From SIG603 sp964370635 (GTDB lineage Bacteria > Bacillota > Clostridia > Oscillospirales > Acutalibacteraceae), in contig CAYJJU010000003.1 of the NCBI GenBank assembly GCA_964370635.1, positions 1 through 64,000 of the forward strand: 64,000 bases of DNA, read 5' to 3'. The notes beneath the pieces are model-generated. The model made no database searches, was not told the origin of the DNA, and saw only the letters and a program-made list of their open reading frames with translations. The position numbers and the translations under genes were made by a program. Below, piece by piece: positions 9,448 through 18,421 of the stretch; the stretch's first letter is position 1, and every line of letters starts with the position of its first letter.

Positions 9448-10284
9448 ATGAAACTAATGGGTTTGTTTAAATCTCCTCAAAATGAGCTTGAAAAGGGCGG
9501 AGTTTTAAGAGAAGCGGCGACAGAGATAACCACTACTTGCCCGTCTTGTGGCTTTGCGACTTCCGTTACAGAGCTTTGGGAGAACTTAAATGTCTGCAAA
9601 TGCAGTCATCATTTTAGACTAAATGCAAGGCAAAGAATTGCCTATCTTACAGACAGCGAGAGCTTTGAAGAATTTTACGGAGAGCTTCAAAGCACAAATA
9701 TCCTAGATTTTCCGGGCTATGAGGGCAAGCTTAAAACAGCCAAACTTGTAAGCCGTGAAAAAGAGGGCGTTGTTTGCGGTGTTGGAGAAATAAATGGAAT
9801 AAAAACTGCACTGTTTTTTATGGAACCCGACTTCATGATGGGCTCTATGGGCACTATAGTCGGCGAAAAAATTACAAGAATTTTTGAATATGCCTGCGAA
9901 AATGACTTGCCTGTAATAGGCTACACAGTCTCAGGCGGTGCAAGAATGCAAGAGGGAATTTTATCTTTAATGCAAATGGCAAAAACCTCTGCCGCCGTAA
10001 AAAAACACAGCGATAAAGGCCTTTTATACATAACGGTGCTGACCGACCCCACAACGGGCGGAGTGACTGCAAGTTTTGCAATGGAGGGCGATATAATAAT
10101 GTCTGAGCCAAAGGCTACAGTAGGCTTTGCAGGCAGACGTGTTATAGAGCAAACCATAAGAAAAAAACTGCCTAAAGAATTCCAAACGGCAGAATTTGTC
10201 TTAGAGCATGGATTTGTAGACCTGATTTGCGCACGACAAAATCAAAAAGAAAAATTATATGAAATACTTTCATTACACGCATAG
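9448..10284 (+). CDS. accD: Acetyl-CoA carboxylase carboxyltransferase, beta subunit
   Basis: With AccA, AccD moves the carboxyl group from biotin to acetyl-CoA, making malonyl-CoA. The 278-residue protein has an N-terminal zinc ribbon and a crotonase-like carboxyltransferase domain (SGGARMQEG). The ribbon's first pair is CPSC, but the second reads CKC, one residue shorter than the usual CxxC, which may alter zinc binding. The reading frame is otherwise intact. accA follows after 21 bases. Confidence 0.96.
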   Translation: MKLMGLFKSPQNELEKGGVLREAATEITTTCPSCGFATSVTELWENLNVCKCSHHFRLNARQRIAYLTDSESFEEFYGELQSTNILDFPGYEGKLKTAKLVSREKEGVVCGVGEINGIKTALFFMEPDFMMGSMGTIVGEKITRIFEYACENDLPVIGYTVSGGARMQEGILSLMQMAKTSAAVKKHSDKGLLYITVLTDPTTGGVTASFAMEGDIIMSEPKATVGFAGRRVIEQTIRKKLPKEFQTAEFVLEHGFVDLICARQNQKEKLYEILSLHA

Positions 10285-10305
10285 ACATTAGGAAAGGAGA
10301 TAACT

Positions 10306-11073
10306 ATGACCGGTGCATACGATAGAGTCCAAGCGGCAAGGGGAAAAAACCGCGCAACAGGACTTGACTATATAAATAATATTTTTACCGACTTCACAGA
10401 GCTTCACGGCGACAGAAGATTTGCAGACGATGCCGCAATAGTCGGCGGAATTGCAAGGCTTAACGGAAAACCCGTTACCGTAATTGCGATGGAAAAAGGC
10501 ACAGACACAAAGGACAGGGTTAAAAGAAATTTTGGCTCGCCATATCCTGAAGGCTACAGAAAAGCCTTAAGGCTTATGAAACAGGCAGAAAAATTTAACC
10601 GCCCCGTAATCTGTTTTGTCGACACTTCGGGCGCATTTTGCGGAATAGGCGCAGAAGAGCGTGGACAAGGACAGGCAATTGCAGAAAATCTTATGGAAAT
10701 GATGGGACTTAAAGTTCCCGTAATATCTATTTTAGTGGGCGAAGGCGGCTCTGGTGGAGCTTTAGCCTTGGCGGTTGCAGACAGGGTGTGGATTTTAGAA
10801 AACGCAATTTACTCTGTTGTTTCTCCCGAAGGCTGTGCAAGCATTTTGTGGAAGGATTCAAAAAGGGCTTCGCAGGCGGCACAGTGCTTAAAACTTACCG
10901 CACAAGACATGTTAAAGTTTGGCGTGGTAGAAGAAATTATAAGAGAGCACAGAGATTTTAGCAGGGTATTTTCTAAACTGCAAACAAAATTAGACGAAGA
11001 AATTGCGCTTATTTCTAGTATGGAAAAAGAAGAGATGCTTACTGCAAGATATCAAAGATTTAGGGCATTTTAA
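10306..11073 (+). CDS. accA: Acetyl-CoA carboxylase carboxyltransferase, alpha subunit
   Basis: AccA is the partner of AccD in the carboxyltransferase. The 255-residue protein lacks the longer N-terminal extension of proteobacterial AccA, as is usual in Firmicutes, and has the family segments DFTELHGDR, FVDTSGAFCG and EGGSGGALALA. It is the last gene of the fatty-acid operon; the next transcript has its own promoter and riboswitch. Confidence 0.97.
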   Translation: MTGAYDRVQAARGKNRATGLDYINNIFTDFTELHGDRRFADDAAIVGGIARLNGKPVTVIAMEKGTDTKDRVKRNFGSPYPEGYRKALRLMKQAEKFNRPVICFVDTSGAFCGIGAEERGQGQAIAENLMEMMGLKVPVISILVGEGGSGGALALAVADRVWILENAIYSVVSPEGCASILWKDSKRASQAAQCLKLTAQDMLKFGVVEEIIREHRDFSRVFSKLQTKLDEEIALISSMEKEEMLTARYQRFRAF

Positions 11074-11075
11074 GC

Positions 11076-11104
11076 TTGCTTTTAAGGCAAGAATGTGGTA
11101 TGAT
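11076..11104 (+). promoter_or_regulatory. Promoter of the thiT transcript
   Basis: TTGCTT (11076-11081) and TATGAT (11099-11104) are separated by 17 bases. The predicted start would fall just before the TPP riboswitch, as expected for a riboswitch-controlled transcript. Confidence 0.6.
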
Positions 11105-11112
11105 TATTTAGC

Positions 11113-11202
11113 AAAACGGGGAGCTGAAAATTAATTCGGCTGAGAGTGACGTAATCGTCAAAACCCTTATAACCTGATACGGATAATGCCGACGAAGGGA
11201 TG
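11113..11202 (+). promoter_or_regulatory. TPP riboswitch (THI element)
   Basis: The aptamer core is recognisable: GGGGAGC opening, GGCTGAGAG, an internal hairpin GACG/CGTC, then CCTTATAACCTGATACGG and ATAATGCCGACGAAGGGA. These are the conserved THI-box segments that bind thiamin pyrophosphate. It sits upstream of a terminator and thiT, so high TPP should terminate transcription and shut off thiamine uptake. Confidence 0.95.
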
Positions 11203-11213
11203 ATATGTAAAAT

Positions 11214-11247
11214 CAAACCGCAGGCAATGCCCTGCGGTTTTTATTTT
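11214..11247 (+). terminator. Riboswitch expression-platform terminator
   Basis: A GC-rich hairpin of about ten base pairs is followed by a T-rich tail. It lies about 12 bases after the TPP aptamer and 48 bases before thiT, the expected position for the OFF-state terminator. Confidence 0.85.
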
Positions 11248-11294
11248 TCTCCGGCAGTCCTTTTTGCAAAGAAAAAATAAAGGATGGTAAAAAA

Positions 11295-11867
11295 ATGAAA
11301 ACTAAGCAAATTCAACAAATGACGGTAAGTGCAGTAATGCTGGCAATGGCTTTTGGTCTAAGCTTTCTCAAAATTTGGGAACTGCCAATGGGTGGCTCGG
11401 TAACATTATTGTCGATGCTTCCAATTGCTTTTATTGCAATTACTTATGGCACAAGATGGGGGCTTGTAGTGGCTTTTATATATTCACTACTGCAACTTGC
11501 AACGGGCATTTCAGACGTTTTAAGCTGGGGTGTAAGCGCGCAGGCGGTAATAGGCTCTGCAATTTTTGATTATCTTGTCGCATTCACGGTCCTAGGCCTT
11601 TCGGGACTTTTTAGAAAAAAAGGCACAATAGGAATAATGGCAGGGGTGTTTATGGCAGTGGCACTAAGATTTGTTTGCCACTTAATTTCAGGAGTATTCA
11701 TCTTCTCTTCATTTGCTCCCGAGGGAATGAGCCCTCTATGGTACTCGCTAACTTACAACGGCACATTTATGCTACCGGAAGCGGTATTTACCATGGTAGG
11801 AGCGGCACTTGTATTTACAGTTCCGCAAATGAAAAAGTTGATGGGACTAGACACAGTAAAAGCATAA
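11295..11867 (+). CDS. thiT: Thiamine ECF transporter substrate-binding protein ThiT
   Basis: ThiT is the membrane S-component that captures thiamine for the energy-coupling-factor transporter; the shared EcfA/A'/T module must be encoded elsewhere. The 190-residue protein has about six hydrophobic segments, the family signature PMGGSVTLLSMLPI and the conserved RFVCHLISG segment near 126. Control by the TPP riboswitch just upstream supports the assignment. Confidence 0.95.
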   Translation: MKTKQIQQMTVSAVMLAMAFGLSFLKIWELPMGGSVTLLSMLPIAFIAITYGTRWGLVVAFIYSLLQLATGISDVLSWGVSAQAVIGSAIFDYLVAFTVLGLSGLFRKKGTIGIMAGVFMAVALRFVCHLISGVFIFSSFAPEGMSPLWYSLTYNGTFMLPEAVFTMVGAALVFTVPQMKKLMGLDTVKA

Positions 11868-11901
11868 TTTAGAGTACGACGCCCTCCCCGGGCACTGTAA
11901 T

Positions 11902-11951
11902 ATAACCAAAGTGGCGCAGAGAATTAATCTTCTCTGCGCCATTTTGGTTAT
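11902..11951. repeat. 22-bp inverted repeat after thiT
   Basis: Arms 11902-11923 and 11930-11951 pair at 21 of 22 positions around a 6-base loop. It is strong enough to terminate transcription, but no T-run follows on either strand, so a plain intrinsic terminator is doubtful. It abuts the miniature element that begins at 11951. Confidence 0.7.
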
Positions 11952-12115
11952 AAAAGAGGCTGTGTCGTAATTGTTATAATATATAAATTTTTGTAGGGGC
12001 GAACCTGTGTGTTCGCCCGAAACTAATGGTAAAATCCAAGGTTTCGGGCGGTCACGCCCCTACATTTGCTCGTCAATGTGACGAAAATTATTCTATTTCG
12101 TCACAGCCCCTTTAA
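11951..12115. mobile_element. Miniature inverted-repeat element, full copy
   Basis: The ends read AAAGAGGCTGTGTCGTAA on the left and, reverse-complemented, AAAGGGGCTGTGACGAAA on the right, an inverted pair with few mismatches. Inside are a large palindrome based on TGTAGGGGCG/CGCCCCTACA and, near the right end, a perfect GTGACGAAA/TTTCGTCAC hairpin (12078-12104). About 110 bases are nearly identical to the reverse complement of 26211-26333. There is no coding capacity, so it is a non-autonomous MITE-like element. It lies between the convergent 3' ends of thiT and a GGDEF gene. Confidence 0.75.
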
Positions 12116-12121
12116 TGTTAT

Positions 12122-14095
12122 TTATTCTTCTTCATCAAAATCGTCTTCGTCTCTGTCCATGGACACATGATTTTCACGGTTGTATTTTAAGAAGGCTCCC
12201 TTTGTAGAATGTTTAACCATGTACATGGTTTCATCTGCAAGTCCCATCATTTCCTTAAAGCTTGTGGAATGGTCGGGATAGAAGAGGTATCCACCGGAAA
12301 TTCCTACGGTAAATTCTCCCTCAGGGGTGTCAATTTTTGCGTTTCTAAAATCGTTATAAAGCGAGTCTACATAGCCTTGAGTTTCCTCTTCTGAGGAATT
12401 GCCATAAATAAATATTGCAAATTCGTCGCCACTGAGCCTTGTAGTGATTTTATTAGGAGCACTGCACCCTGATAAGGTTTCTGCCGCCTTGCAAATATAT
12501 TTGTCGCCGTGCTCGTGGCCGAAATTGTCGTTTACGTATTTCAAATTGTCAAGATCCATCATTATAAGCGCGCCGTATTTGATTTTTTGTGGATATCTAA
12601 ACAGCTTTGTCATGGAACGTATGAAGGCACGTCTGCTGAAAATATTTGTGAGGAAGTCCATGTCTCTTTCGTGTTCTATGTTCTTTCTCTCTTCCATTTC
12701 CTCGGTGACATCTTGAATAATTCCCCATGTTCCGCTGTCTTCAAAATACGCCTTGACTTTTAGATAAACGGTGTCGCCTGCCGCTGTTTCATACATATAA
12801 ATATCTTTATCCGCATCAAAGGCATTTGAGCAGATAGTGCTTATTTTCTCAAGGAAAACAAAGTTATCGGATAGTAGCTCTTCTGCTTCGGCATCGCTTA
12901 TTTTTAATAGAGAACTAAATTTGTTTGTCACAACAACTCTCGAATTTTCCATACCGCACTGATACATAGCCATCGGCATGTCGGCATAGTCGAAAATTGT
13001 AGACATTTTGCCTGCCATCATGACTAAATTTTCTACCATCAAATTCGCATGCTTGCTAAGCTCTTCAAATTCCGGCAGAGAATTTATCTCTATTTTATGG
13101 TCATATTTTCCGGCTGTAATATTTTTCATCTCTTCAATTAGCTTGTTGACGTTTTTAATAATTAGGTCATCAAAAATTTTCAAAATCAAAAATACTGCAA
13201 ACACAGAGGCCACGGCTATAAAGACGGCAACGGTTAAAACATTTTGCGGTATCGCACCGAAAACTATGGATATGTCTGAGGCATATACAAAAATTTCTGA
13301 ATTAATTTCTCTTATCTGACATAAGGAAAGTGAGCCGTCAATCGTTTTGAAGAAATCAGATGTAGGCAAGTTTTGCATGTCAATGTCAAAGCCTATATCA
13401 TAAATGCTCTTTCCTAAAATATCGGGGTTTGTAGACAGCAATACATCTTGAGTATCATTGTCCACTATAAAGATTTGTTCGCCCGCCGAAGTCGTTAAAA
13501 GTGTAAATAAACTTTCGTTTGAAGTGAGTTTTGTCGCCTCTATAATTCTTGTAGGGTCGATTCCTATTTGAATTATAGTGTCCGCCTTATCGCTCCATAC
13601 AGCTAAGTAAAGCATATCTTTGCCGCTTACGGTGTTTGGCATAACCTCTTGAATAAGGCGCAAACTGCGGTCTTCGAGCATTGGTTTGAAAAACTGCATC
13701 TGCTCGCCTGAATTAAAGCTTGAGCCAAAATATTCTTCGTTAGTACCACTAAATAGCACGCCGTTTTCGTTAAATAAATTTATCTCGTCCACCTGCAAAG
13801 CGTCCGCAATAGATTTAAATTCCTCTATAGTCTTATCCTCGTCCAAAATGCTTTCATAAATAAGCGCTATAGCGTCGGCCTTTGCAAAGTAGCCTGAATT
13901 TAATTCGTTTATAGTAAGCTCAGACTCTAAAATGTTTTTTGATACCACCGTTTCAATTTCGGTCAGCACCTCCTGGGCGTGTTTATTTGCCGTACTTCTT
14001 AAAGAAAAGAACTCAACTACCAAAGTTGCCGCTATGCTAATTATTATTACCGTTAAAAACAACTTAGTAAGCCTAAAAACCAATTGTTTTTTCAT
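12122..14095 (-). CDS. Membrane-bound sensor diguanylate cyclase (Cache-PAS-GGDEF)
   Basis: The 657-residue protein has a membrane segment at about 9-31, a large extracytoplasmic sensor region of double-Cache type (about 32-275), a second membrane segment (about 280-305), a HAMP-like linker, a PAS-like domain (about 365-470) and a C-terminal GGDEF domain. The signature reads SGDEF, a variant compatible with cyclase activity; the RxxD inhibitory site is absent. It probably makes c-di-GMP in response to an external ligand. It lies 50 bases downstream of another c-di-GMP gene on the same strand, likely co-transcribed. The acidic tail (DRDEDDFDEEE) has no assigned role. Confidence 0.9.
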   Translation of the reverse strand: MKKQLVFRLTKLFLTVIIISIAATLVVEFFSLRSTANKHAQEVLTEIETVVSKNILESELTINELNSGYFAKADAIALIYESILDEDKTIEEFKSIADALQVDEINLFNENGVLFSGTNEEYFGSSFNSGEQMQFFKPMLEDRSLRLIQEVMPNTVSGKDMLYLAVWSDKADTIIQIGIDPTRIIEATKLTSNESLFTLLTTSAGEQIFIVDNDTQDVLLSTNPDILGKSIYDIGFDIDMQNLPTSDFFKTIDGSLSLCQIREINSEIFVYASDISIVFGAIPQNVLTVAVFIAVASVFAVFLILKIFDDLIIKNVNKLIEEMKNITAGKYDHKIEINSLPEFEELSKHANLMVENLVMMAGKMSTIFDYADMPMAMYQCGMENSRVVVTNKFSSLLKISDAEAEELLSDNFVFLEKISTICSNAFDADKDIYMYETAAGDTVYLKVKAYFEDSGTWGIIQDVTEEMEERKNIEHERDMDFLTNIFSRRAFIRSMTKLFRYPQKIKYGALIMMDLDNLKYVNDNFGHEHGDKYICKAAETLSGCSAPNKITTRLSGDEFAIFIYGNSSEEETQGYVDSLYNDFRNAKIDTPEGEFTVGISGGYLFYPDHSTSFKEMMGLADETMYMVKHSTKGAFLKYNRENHVSMDRDEDDFDEEE

Positions 14096-14145
14096 AATTT
14101 ACCTCCCTTTGTAATATACCGTATTTTATATAGAATTTAAGCAAA

Positions 14146-17100
14146 TTAAATATCGTCATAGGTAATATACTTATTCTTTCCTGTAGTTTTTGCCTCTTTT
14201 AAAGCACTGTTTGATTTTGCGTTTAAATTTTCGAAGCTATCGTCATTCTTACTTGAAATCACAATGCCTGCGCTTAAAGAAACTTCCGTGAATAATGAAT
14301 TGTTAATTTTAATTTTTTGTGCATTTGCAAAAATTTTCTCGACTATGTCTATAGCTTCTTCTTTATTTTCTATTTTATCAAGTAAAACTATAAATTCGTC
14401 TCCATCGATTCTTCCCATTATATCCTTGCTTCTAAGTCGGCTTTTAACTGTGCTTACAAACTCTTGAAGATAAGTGTCGCCAATCTCAGAGCCGAAAGTG
14501 CTGTTGATATAACTGAAATTATCAATGTCAAGCGTGATTAATGCCTGTAAAGAATTAGTGTTCTTAGCAATTGCTTCAGAAATTTTCTCTATTGCCGTCG
14601 AACGACTGTAGGTTCTTGTCAAAATATCCGTTTCCAAACTGGTTTGAAGACTGTTTGCAAGTGAGTAGCTGTCTTCTAAAACTGTAATTAGCCTGCGGCT
14701 ATTTCTTGAATGTACTATCATATTAACAAAAATATATGTTAAGAATATCATAACAACAAAAATTGCAAACATTACAGTAAATAAAATAATTTCACCCACC
14801 ATGGATATTACAACGTCGTCCAAAATTATGCTTACGACACACCATGGTGTGCCGGGCACCGTCACCATTACCGCGGTGCGCTCTGTGCCGCCTGCGTCGT
14901 ATTTTAGTAAAACACGATTATTCTCTTCCATATCGGCCTTAATGCTTTCCGGCGTGTGGCCGTTCTTTATTGTGAGAGAGCCTATAAATGTATACATATC
15001 TCCGTCTTTAAAGAGATTGTTGCTGTCACCGCTTAATACAACCGGAGTTCCGTCGACTTCGCATAAATGATAAAAAGCTTCTCCGCCAAAGGATTTTACG
15101 TCTAACAGGGAGGCAAAATGCTCTGTATAATACATTCCATAAAGCATTCCTGTTTTTACGCCGTCGTTATATATAGGTGTGGAAAGTAGGAAAAAGTCTT
15201 TTCCTGTTTCAGGGTCTGTCATAGGTGATAAAATTTCGACATCACCCTGTGCGCCTTTGCTATAGCTTTCTGATATGTCTACATTTAAAACGCTGCCGTC
15301 GGCACTTTTTGCCGTTATTCCGTCAAATGTTATGTATATGTTATCAAAATCCGAGGTTTCAGTCGCTTCTTTAAGGCCCTCAAAAATATCCTCATTGGTA
15401 GTCCTGTTTGAAGAAACGGAAGACTCTGCCGCTAGGAGTAGCAAAGAAGAGCCCTCGGTCACGGCGCTTATTTTATCTGCCGCTGCGGTTGCAAGCTCTA
15501 CCTGGAAAGTGTCGCTCATTGCAACGACTTTTTCGTTATTGTTAAAAACAAAGATAAATATTGCTACAATTGCAAGCAAGGTTGCGACAACGCCGCCCCA
15601 ATAAAGTATAGCCTTTTCCCTTTTTGTCTGTTTTGAATTTTGGAAAAAGTCGTCTACTTCGCTTGCCGTGCGATTTTTTTGATTTTTCTTAGGTGGCAAT
15701 GGATTATTTCTTGAAACCTCTTCAAGCACCTCGTACGGCATGGGCTTAGAGAAGAGGTAGCCTTGTGAAAACCTTATGCCCGAGCGCACAATTTTCTTTT
15801 GCATTGCGGCTGTTTCAACACATTCGGCTATCATTTCCACCTGCATTTTTTTACCCATATAGGAAATGCTTTCCAGTATTTTATCATAGCTTGTGTCGGT
15901 GCCTAAAAGTTCTGTCAAAGAGCCGTTAAGCTTAATGTAATCTATTTCTAAATTTCCAATTTCAATGAAATTTGAATACCCGGAGCCGAAATCGTCTACG
16001 GCAATTTTTGCTCCGTAATTTTTTACTTTGCGTATGAATTTTTGCAGGGCTTCTCTTTCGTCAAACTGTTCTGTCTCCACAAGTTCAAAAACAAAGTTGT
16101 GGGCACTTTTCATTTGGTCAAGTTTTTCAAAAAGTTTATCCGTAAATTCTTTTGAAAGTACGTCTAACATAGAGATGTTAAGAGTGACTATATCGTCTCT
16201 TTTTTCAAAGATATCCAAAACCTTTAAAACCATCAAAAGGCTTAGTTGTTTATAAAGGTCATATTTTTTCGAGATTTCCATGAAATCTCCGGGGAAAAGC
16301 ATTTTTCCGCTACTTTCTTTTAAGCGCATCAAGGCTTCGTATGCGAAAAATCTATTATTTTTATTGTCGTATATGCCTTGGAAATAAGGCACCACGCCAT
16401 CATTTTCTATTATTGAAACAAGCTTTGAAACAATTTCAAACTCTTTTTGCACAATTTCTGATTTTGCATTAATATTATTACAGACTATGACTTTTTCCAA
16501 AGTCGACTGAAATTCTGTGCTTATGGCAACTTCAGAAATTTCGGATATTCCAACACCTGTGTCGGTAATTGCCATGTTGATAATAATTTTATTGCCCCAA
16601 ACCTGTGAAAACTGTGATTTGAAGCTTGAGAAAAGAACTTGGCAAAGCTCGTTAAATTTATCGGAGCTAAAGTCGCTGTCTGCCGTAAAAAATAGACTGT
16701 TATTGTCAAAGCTATAAAAACTTATTTCAGAAGATCTTGTCTGATTTAAAACGAAGTCCTTCGTATATTCACAAACAGGTTTTAAGAAAGAGGAAGAGTT
16801 TGCCTGCTCGTCTAAAGTTTTTATGGTGATAAAACAAAGTTTGTCGTACTTTTTTTCCACCTGCTCTTTTAAAAAGTCTGCCATGGGTTTTAGGCCATAA
16901 GAAAGACTTTCAATCATTCTGCTTTGGGACTGGTTTTGTGCAAAGACGACTGCGTTTACAAACTTAACATCTGCACTGTCTTTTTGCAAAATATGGTTTA
17001 AACGCAAATCGTGTGAGTCTTTAAGCTTTGAAATATCTTCAAATGCAGATAAATTTATTTTTGCATACTTCTCTTTTTGTGCCAGCGTAAACATGCTACA

Positions 17101-18213
17101 TGCGCCATGATAAAAATAGGATTTAGTAATTTTTGTGCCTATTTCACCCATTAAAAACGCACCGCAAATGTCAAGGTCTTTAAAGGCTTCCATCTCCCAA
17201 TTTGCAAGGCCTTTAAGGTACAAACGCCTTGCTATGCAAGAGTAAAAAAACATGTATTCTACAGAAATTTTTTGCAAATCTATACAGACGGTCTGCCATT
17301 CTTCGCTGGTTTTAAAAAGGCTTAGGTAAGAAGTCTTAAATTGGTCGCCCTCTTTAAAATAGCTTGAGCCATACTGCATTATGGAATCTGTGGGTTTGTC
17401 ATGTCTTAAAAAGCGCCCACTGCTTCCCGCGTTTTCTAGCACTAAGGGATAATGTAAAAATTCTTCCTCGCTTGCCTGAAGGTCTAAATTTTCAATTTCT
17501 TCAAATTTTGAAATTCCTAAATTGTCCTTAAGCCATGAATTAATCGGAGTATTATCTACCTCTAAAAGCTTGGCTCCGTCCGTTTTTGTCACGGTATGAG
17601 CGCTTAACAAGGTTTCTTGTCCTGTCACTACGTCTGCATAAGTGAGAATATATTTATTCTCAATTGTCACAAGTGCCATTGCGCTTTCAAAACATGCGTC
17701 CTCGTTAAAAACAAAGGTGTTATTAGTAGCTGTTTTAAAGCTAAGCCCTGCGACACCGCCGACAAAGGTAATGCCCTTTGTTTTATCTCTTAAATCGTCC
17801 ATCAAATCGCCGACGTGCAAATTATCGTCGCTTATAAAAAGCATTGCGAGTGCCACTTCTCGGTTTAAGACATTTGAAAGAATTTTATTTGACACCGCCG
17901 CCAGTGTTTCGCTTTTTTCTATAGGGTAAATTCCAGAGAAAATTTGAGTATTTTCAAGGCTTATGATTGAAATTAAAGTGCCGGTTTCATGTATTTGCCC
18001 CTTGTACATAACTCCGGCGCAGGAGCAGCCCACTACATGGGCATGAGGCAGTAAGGTCTTCATTTTTTTTGCAAGGGAAAGTGCGCCGTCCTTGTCATCG
18101 TTTGAAACATGAATTCTTACAAGGCAGTGTTCTTTTTCATCAAATTTTACGGTTGCAATTTCCGTTTCTAGCTGCAAATCATCTATGTATAAAATATTCA
18201 AAGATTTCATCAT
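14146..18213 (-). CDS. FIST-EAL-dCache-GGDEF c-di-GMP signalling protein
   Basis: This 1355-residue multidomain protein has FIST N and C sensory domains (about 1-395), a degenerate GGDEF-like segment (about 455-580), an EAL phosphodiesterase domain (about 605-830), a membrane segment (about 868-892), a double-Cache-like outside domain (about 893-1135), a second membrane stretch (about 1137-1168) and a C-terminal GGDEF domain. The EAL residues look complete: EALMR, NISM, ELVE, DDFGSG, the Lys in IKLNG, and AECVE. The last domain reads DGDEF (1270-1274), with an RxxD I-site at 1261-1264, so cyclase activity is uncertain. It likely integrates a cytoplasmic and an outside signal to set c-di-GMP. 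Confidence 0.88.
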   Translation of the reverse strand: MMKSLNILYIDDLQLETEIATVKFDEKEHCLVRIHVSNDDKDGALSLAKKMKTLLPHAHVVGCSCAGVMYKGQIHETGTLISIISLENTQIFSGIYPIEKSETLAAVSNKILSNVLNREVALAMLFISDDNLHVGDLMDDLRDKTKGITFVGGVAGLSFKTATNNTFVFNEDACFESAMALVTIENKYILTYADVVTGQETLLSAHTVTKTDGAKLLEVDNTPINSWLKDNLGISKFEEIENLDLQASEEEFLHYPLVLENAGSSGRFLRHDKPTDSIMQYGSSYFKEGDQFKTSYLSLFKTSEEWQTVCIDLQKISVEYMFFYSCIARRLYLKGLANWEMEAFKDLDICGAFLMGEIGTKITKSYFYHGACSMFTLAQKEKYAKINLSAFEDISKLKDSHDLRLNHILQKDSADVKFVNAVVFAQNQSQSRMIESLSYGLKPMADFLKEQVEKKYDKLCFITIKTLDEQANSSSFLKPVCEYTKDFVLNQTRSSEISFYSFDNNSLFFTADSDFSSDKFNELCQVLFSSFKSQFSQVWGNKIIINMAITDTGVGISEISEVAISTEFQSTLEKVIVCNNINAKSEIVQKEFEIVSKLVSIIENDGVVPYFQGIYDNKNNRFFAYEALMRLKESSGKMLFPGDFMEISKKYDLYKQLSLLMVLKVLDIFEKRDDIVTLNISMLDVLSKEFTDKLFEKLDQMKSAHNFVFELVETEQFDEREALQKFIRKVKNYGAKIAVDDFGSGYSNFIEIGNLEIDYIKLNGSLTELLGTDTSYDKILESISYMGKKMQVEMIAECVETAAMQKKIVRSGIRFSQGYLFSKPMPYEVLEEVSRNNPLPPKKNQKNRTASEVDDFFQNSKQTKREKAILYWGGVVATLLAIVAIFIFVFNNNEKVVAMSDTFQVELATAAADKISAVTEGSSLLLLAAESSVSSNRTTNEDIFEGLKEATETSDFDNIYITFDGITAKSADGSVLNVDISESYSKGAQGDVEILSPMTDPETGKDFFLLSTPIYNDGVKTGMLYGMYYTEHFASLLDVKSFGGEAFYHLCEVDGTPVVLSGDSNNLFKDGDMYTFIGSLTIKNGHTPESIKADMEENNRVLLKYDAGGTERTAVMVTVPGTPWCVVSIILDDVVISMVGEIILFTVMFAIFVVMIFLTYIFVNMIVHSRNSRRLITVLEDSYSLANSLQTSLETDILTRTYSRSTAIEKISEAIAKNTNSLQALITLDIDNFSYINSTFGSEIGDTYLQEFVSTVKSRLRSKDIMGRIDGDEFIVLLDKIENKEEAIDIVEKIFANAQKIKINNSLFTEVSLSAGIVISSKNDDSFENLNAKSNSALKEAKTTGKNKYITYDDI

Positions 18214-18308
18214 TAAGTTCCATTTCTAAAATTTTACTTATATATGAACATAGTACCATAAATTTGATGTATTTACAAGCGTTTATTAACTTTGAAACTG
18301 CAAAAAAA

Positions 18309-18336
18309 TTTGAGTCTTCAAACGAACTTACTCAAA
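18309..18336. promoter_or_regulatory. Inverted repeat in a divergent promoter region
   Basis: TTTGAGT (18309-18315) and ACTCAAA (18330-18336) face each other across 14 bases. The pair lies in the 190-base gap between the divergent FIST-EAL-GGDEF and peptidase genes. It could be a regulator site for either gene; nothing else is recognisable in this gap. Confidence 0.35.
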
Positions 18337-18421
18337 AATAGCGTATTTTGGTAATTTATGTATATATTTATATTTTTTGCGTAAAATAGATTAAAGAACA
18401 GAGAGGATGACGTATAATTTC

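Noticed and set aside
18407..18421. ATG at 18407 as the peptidase start
   Set aside because: It abuts the purine-rich site and adds residues before a standard signal peptide, though it cannot be fully excluded.
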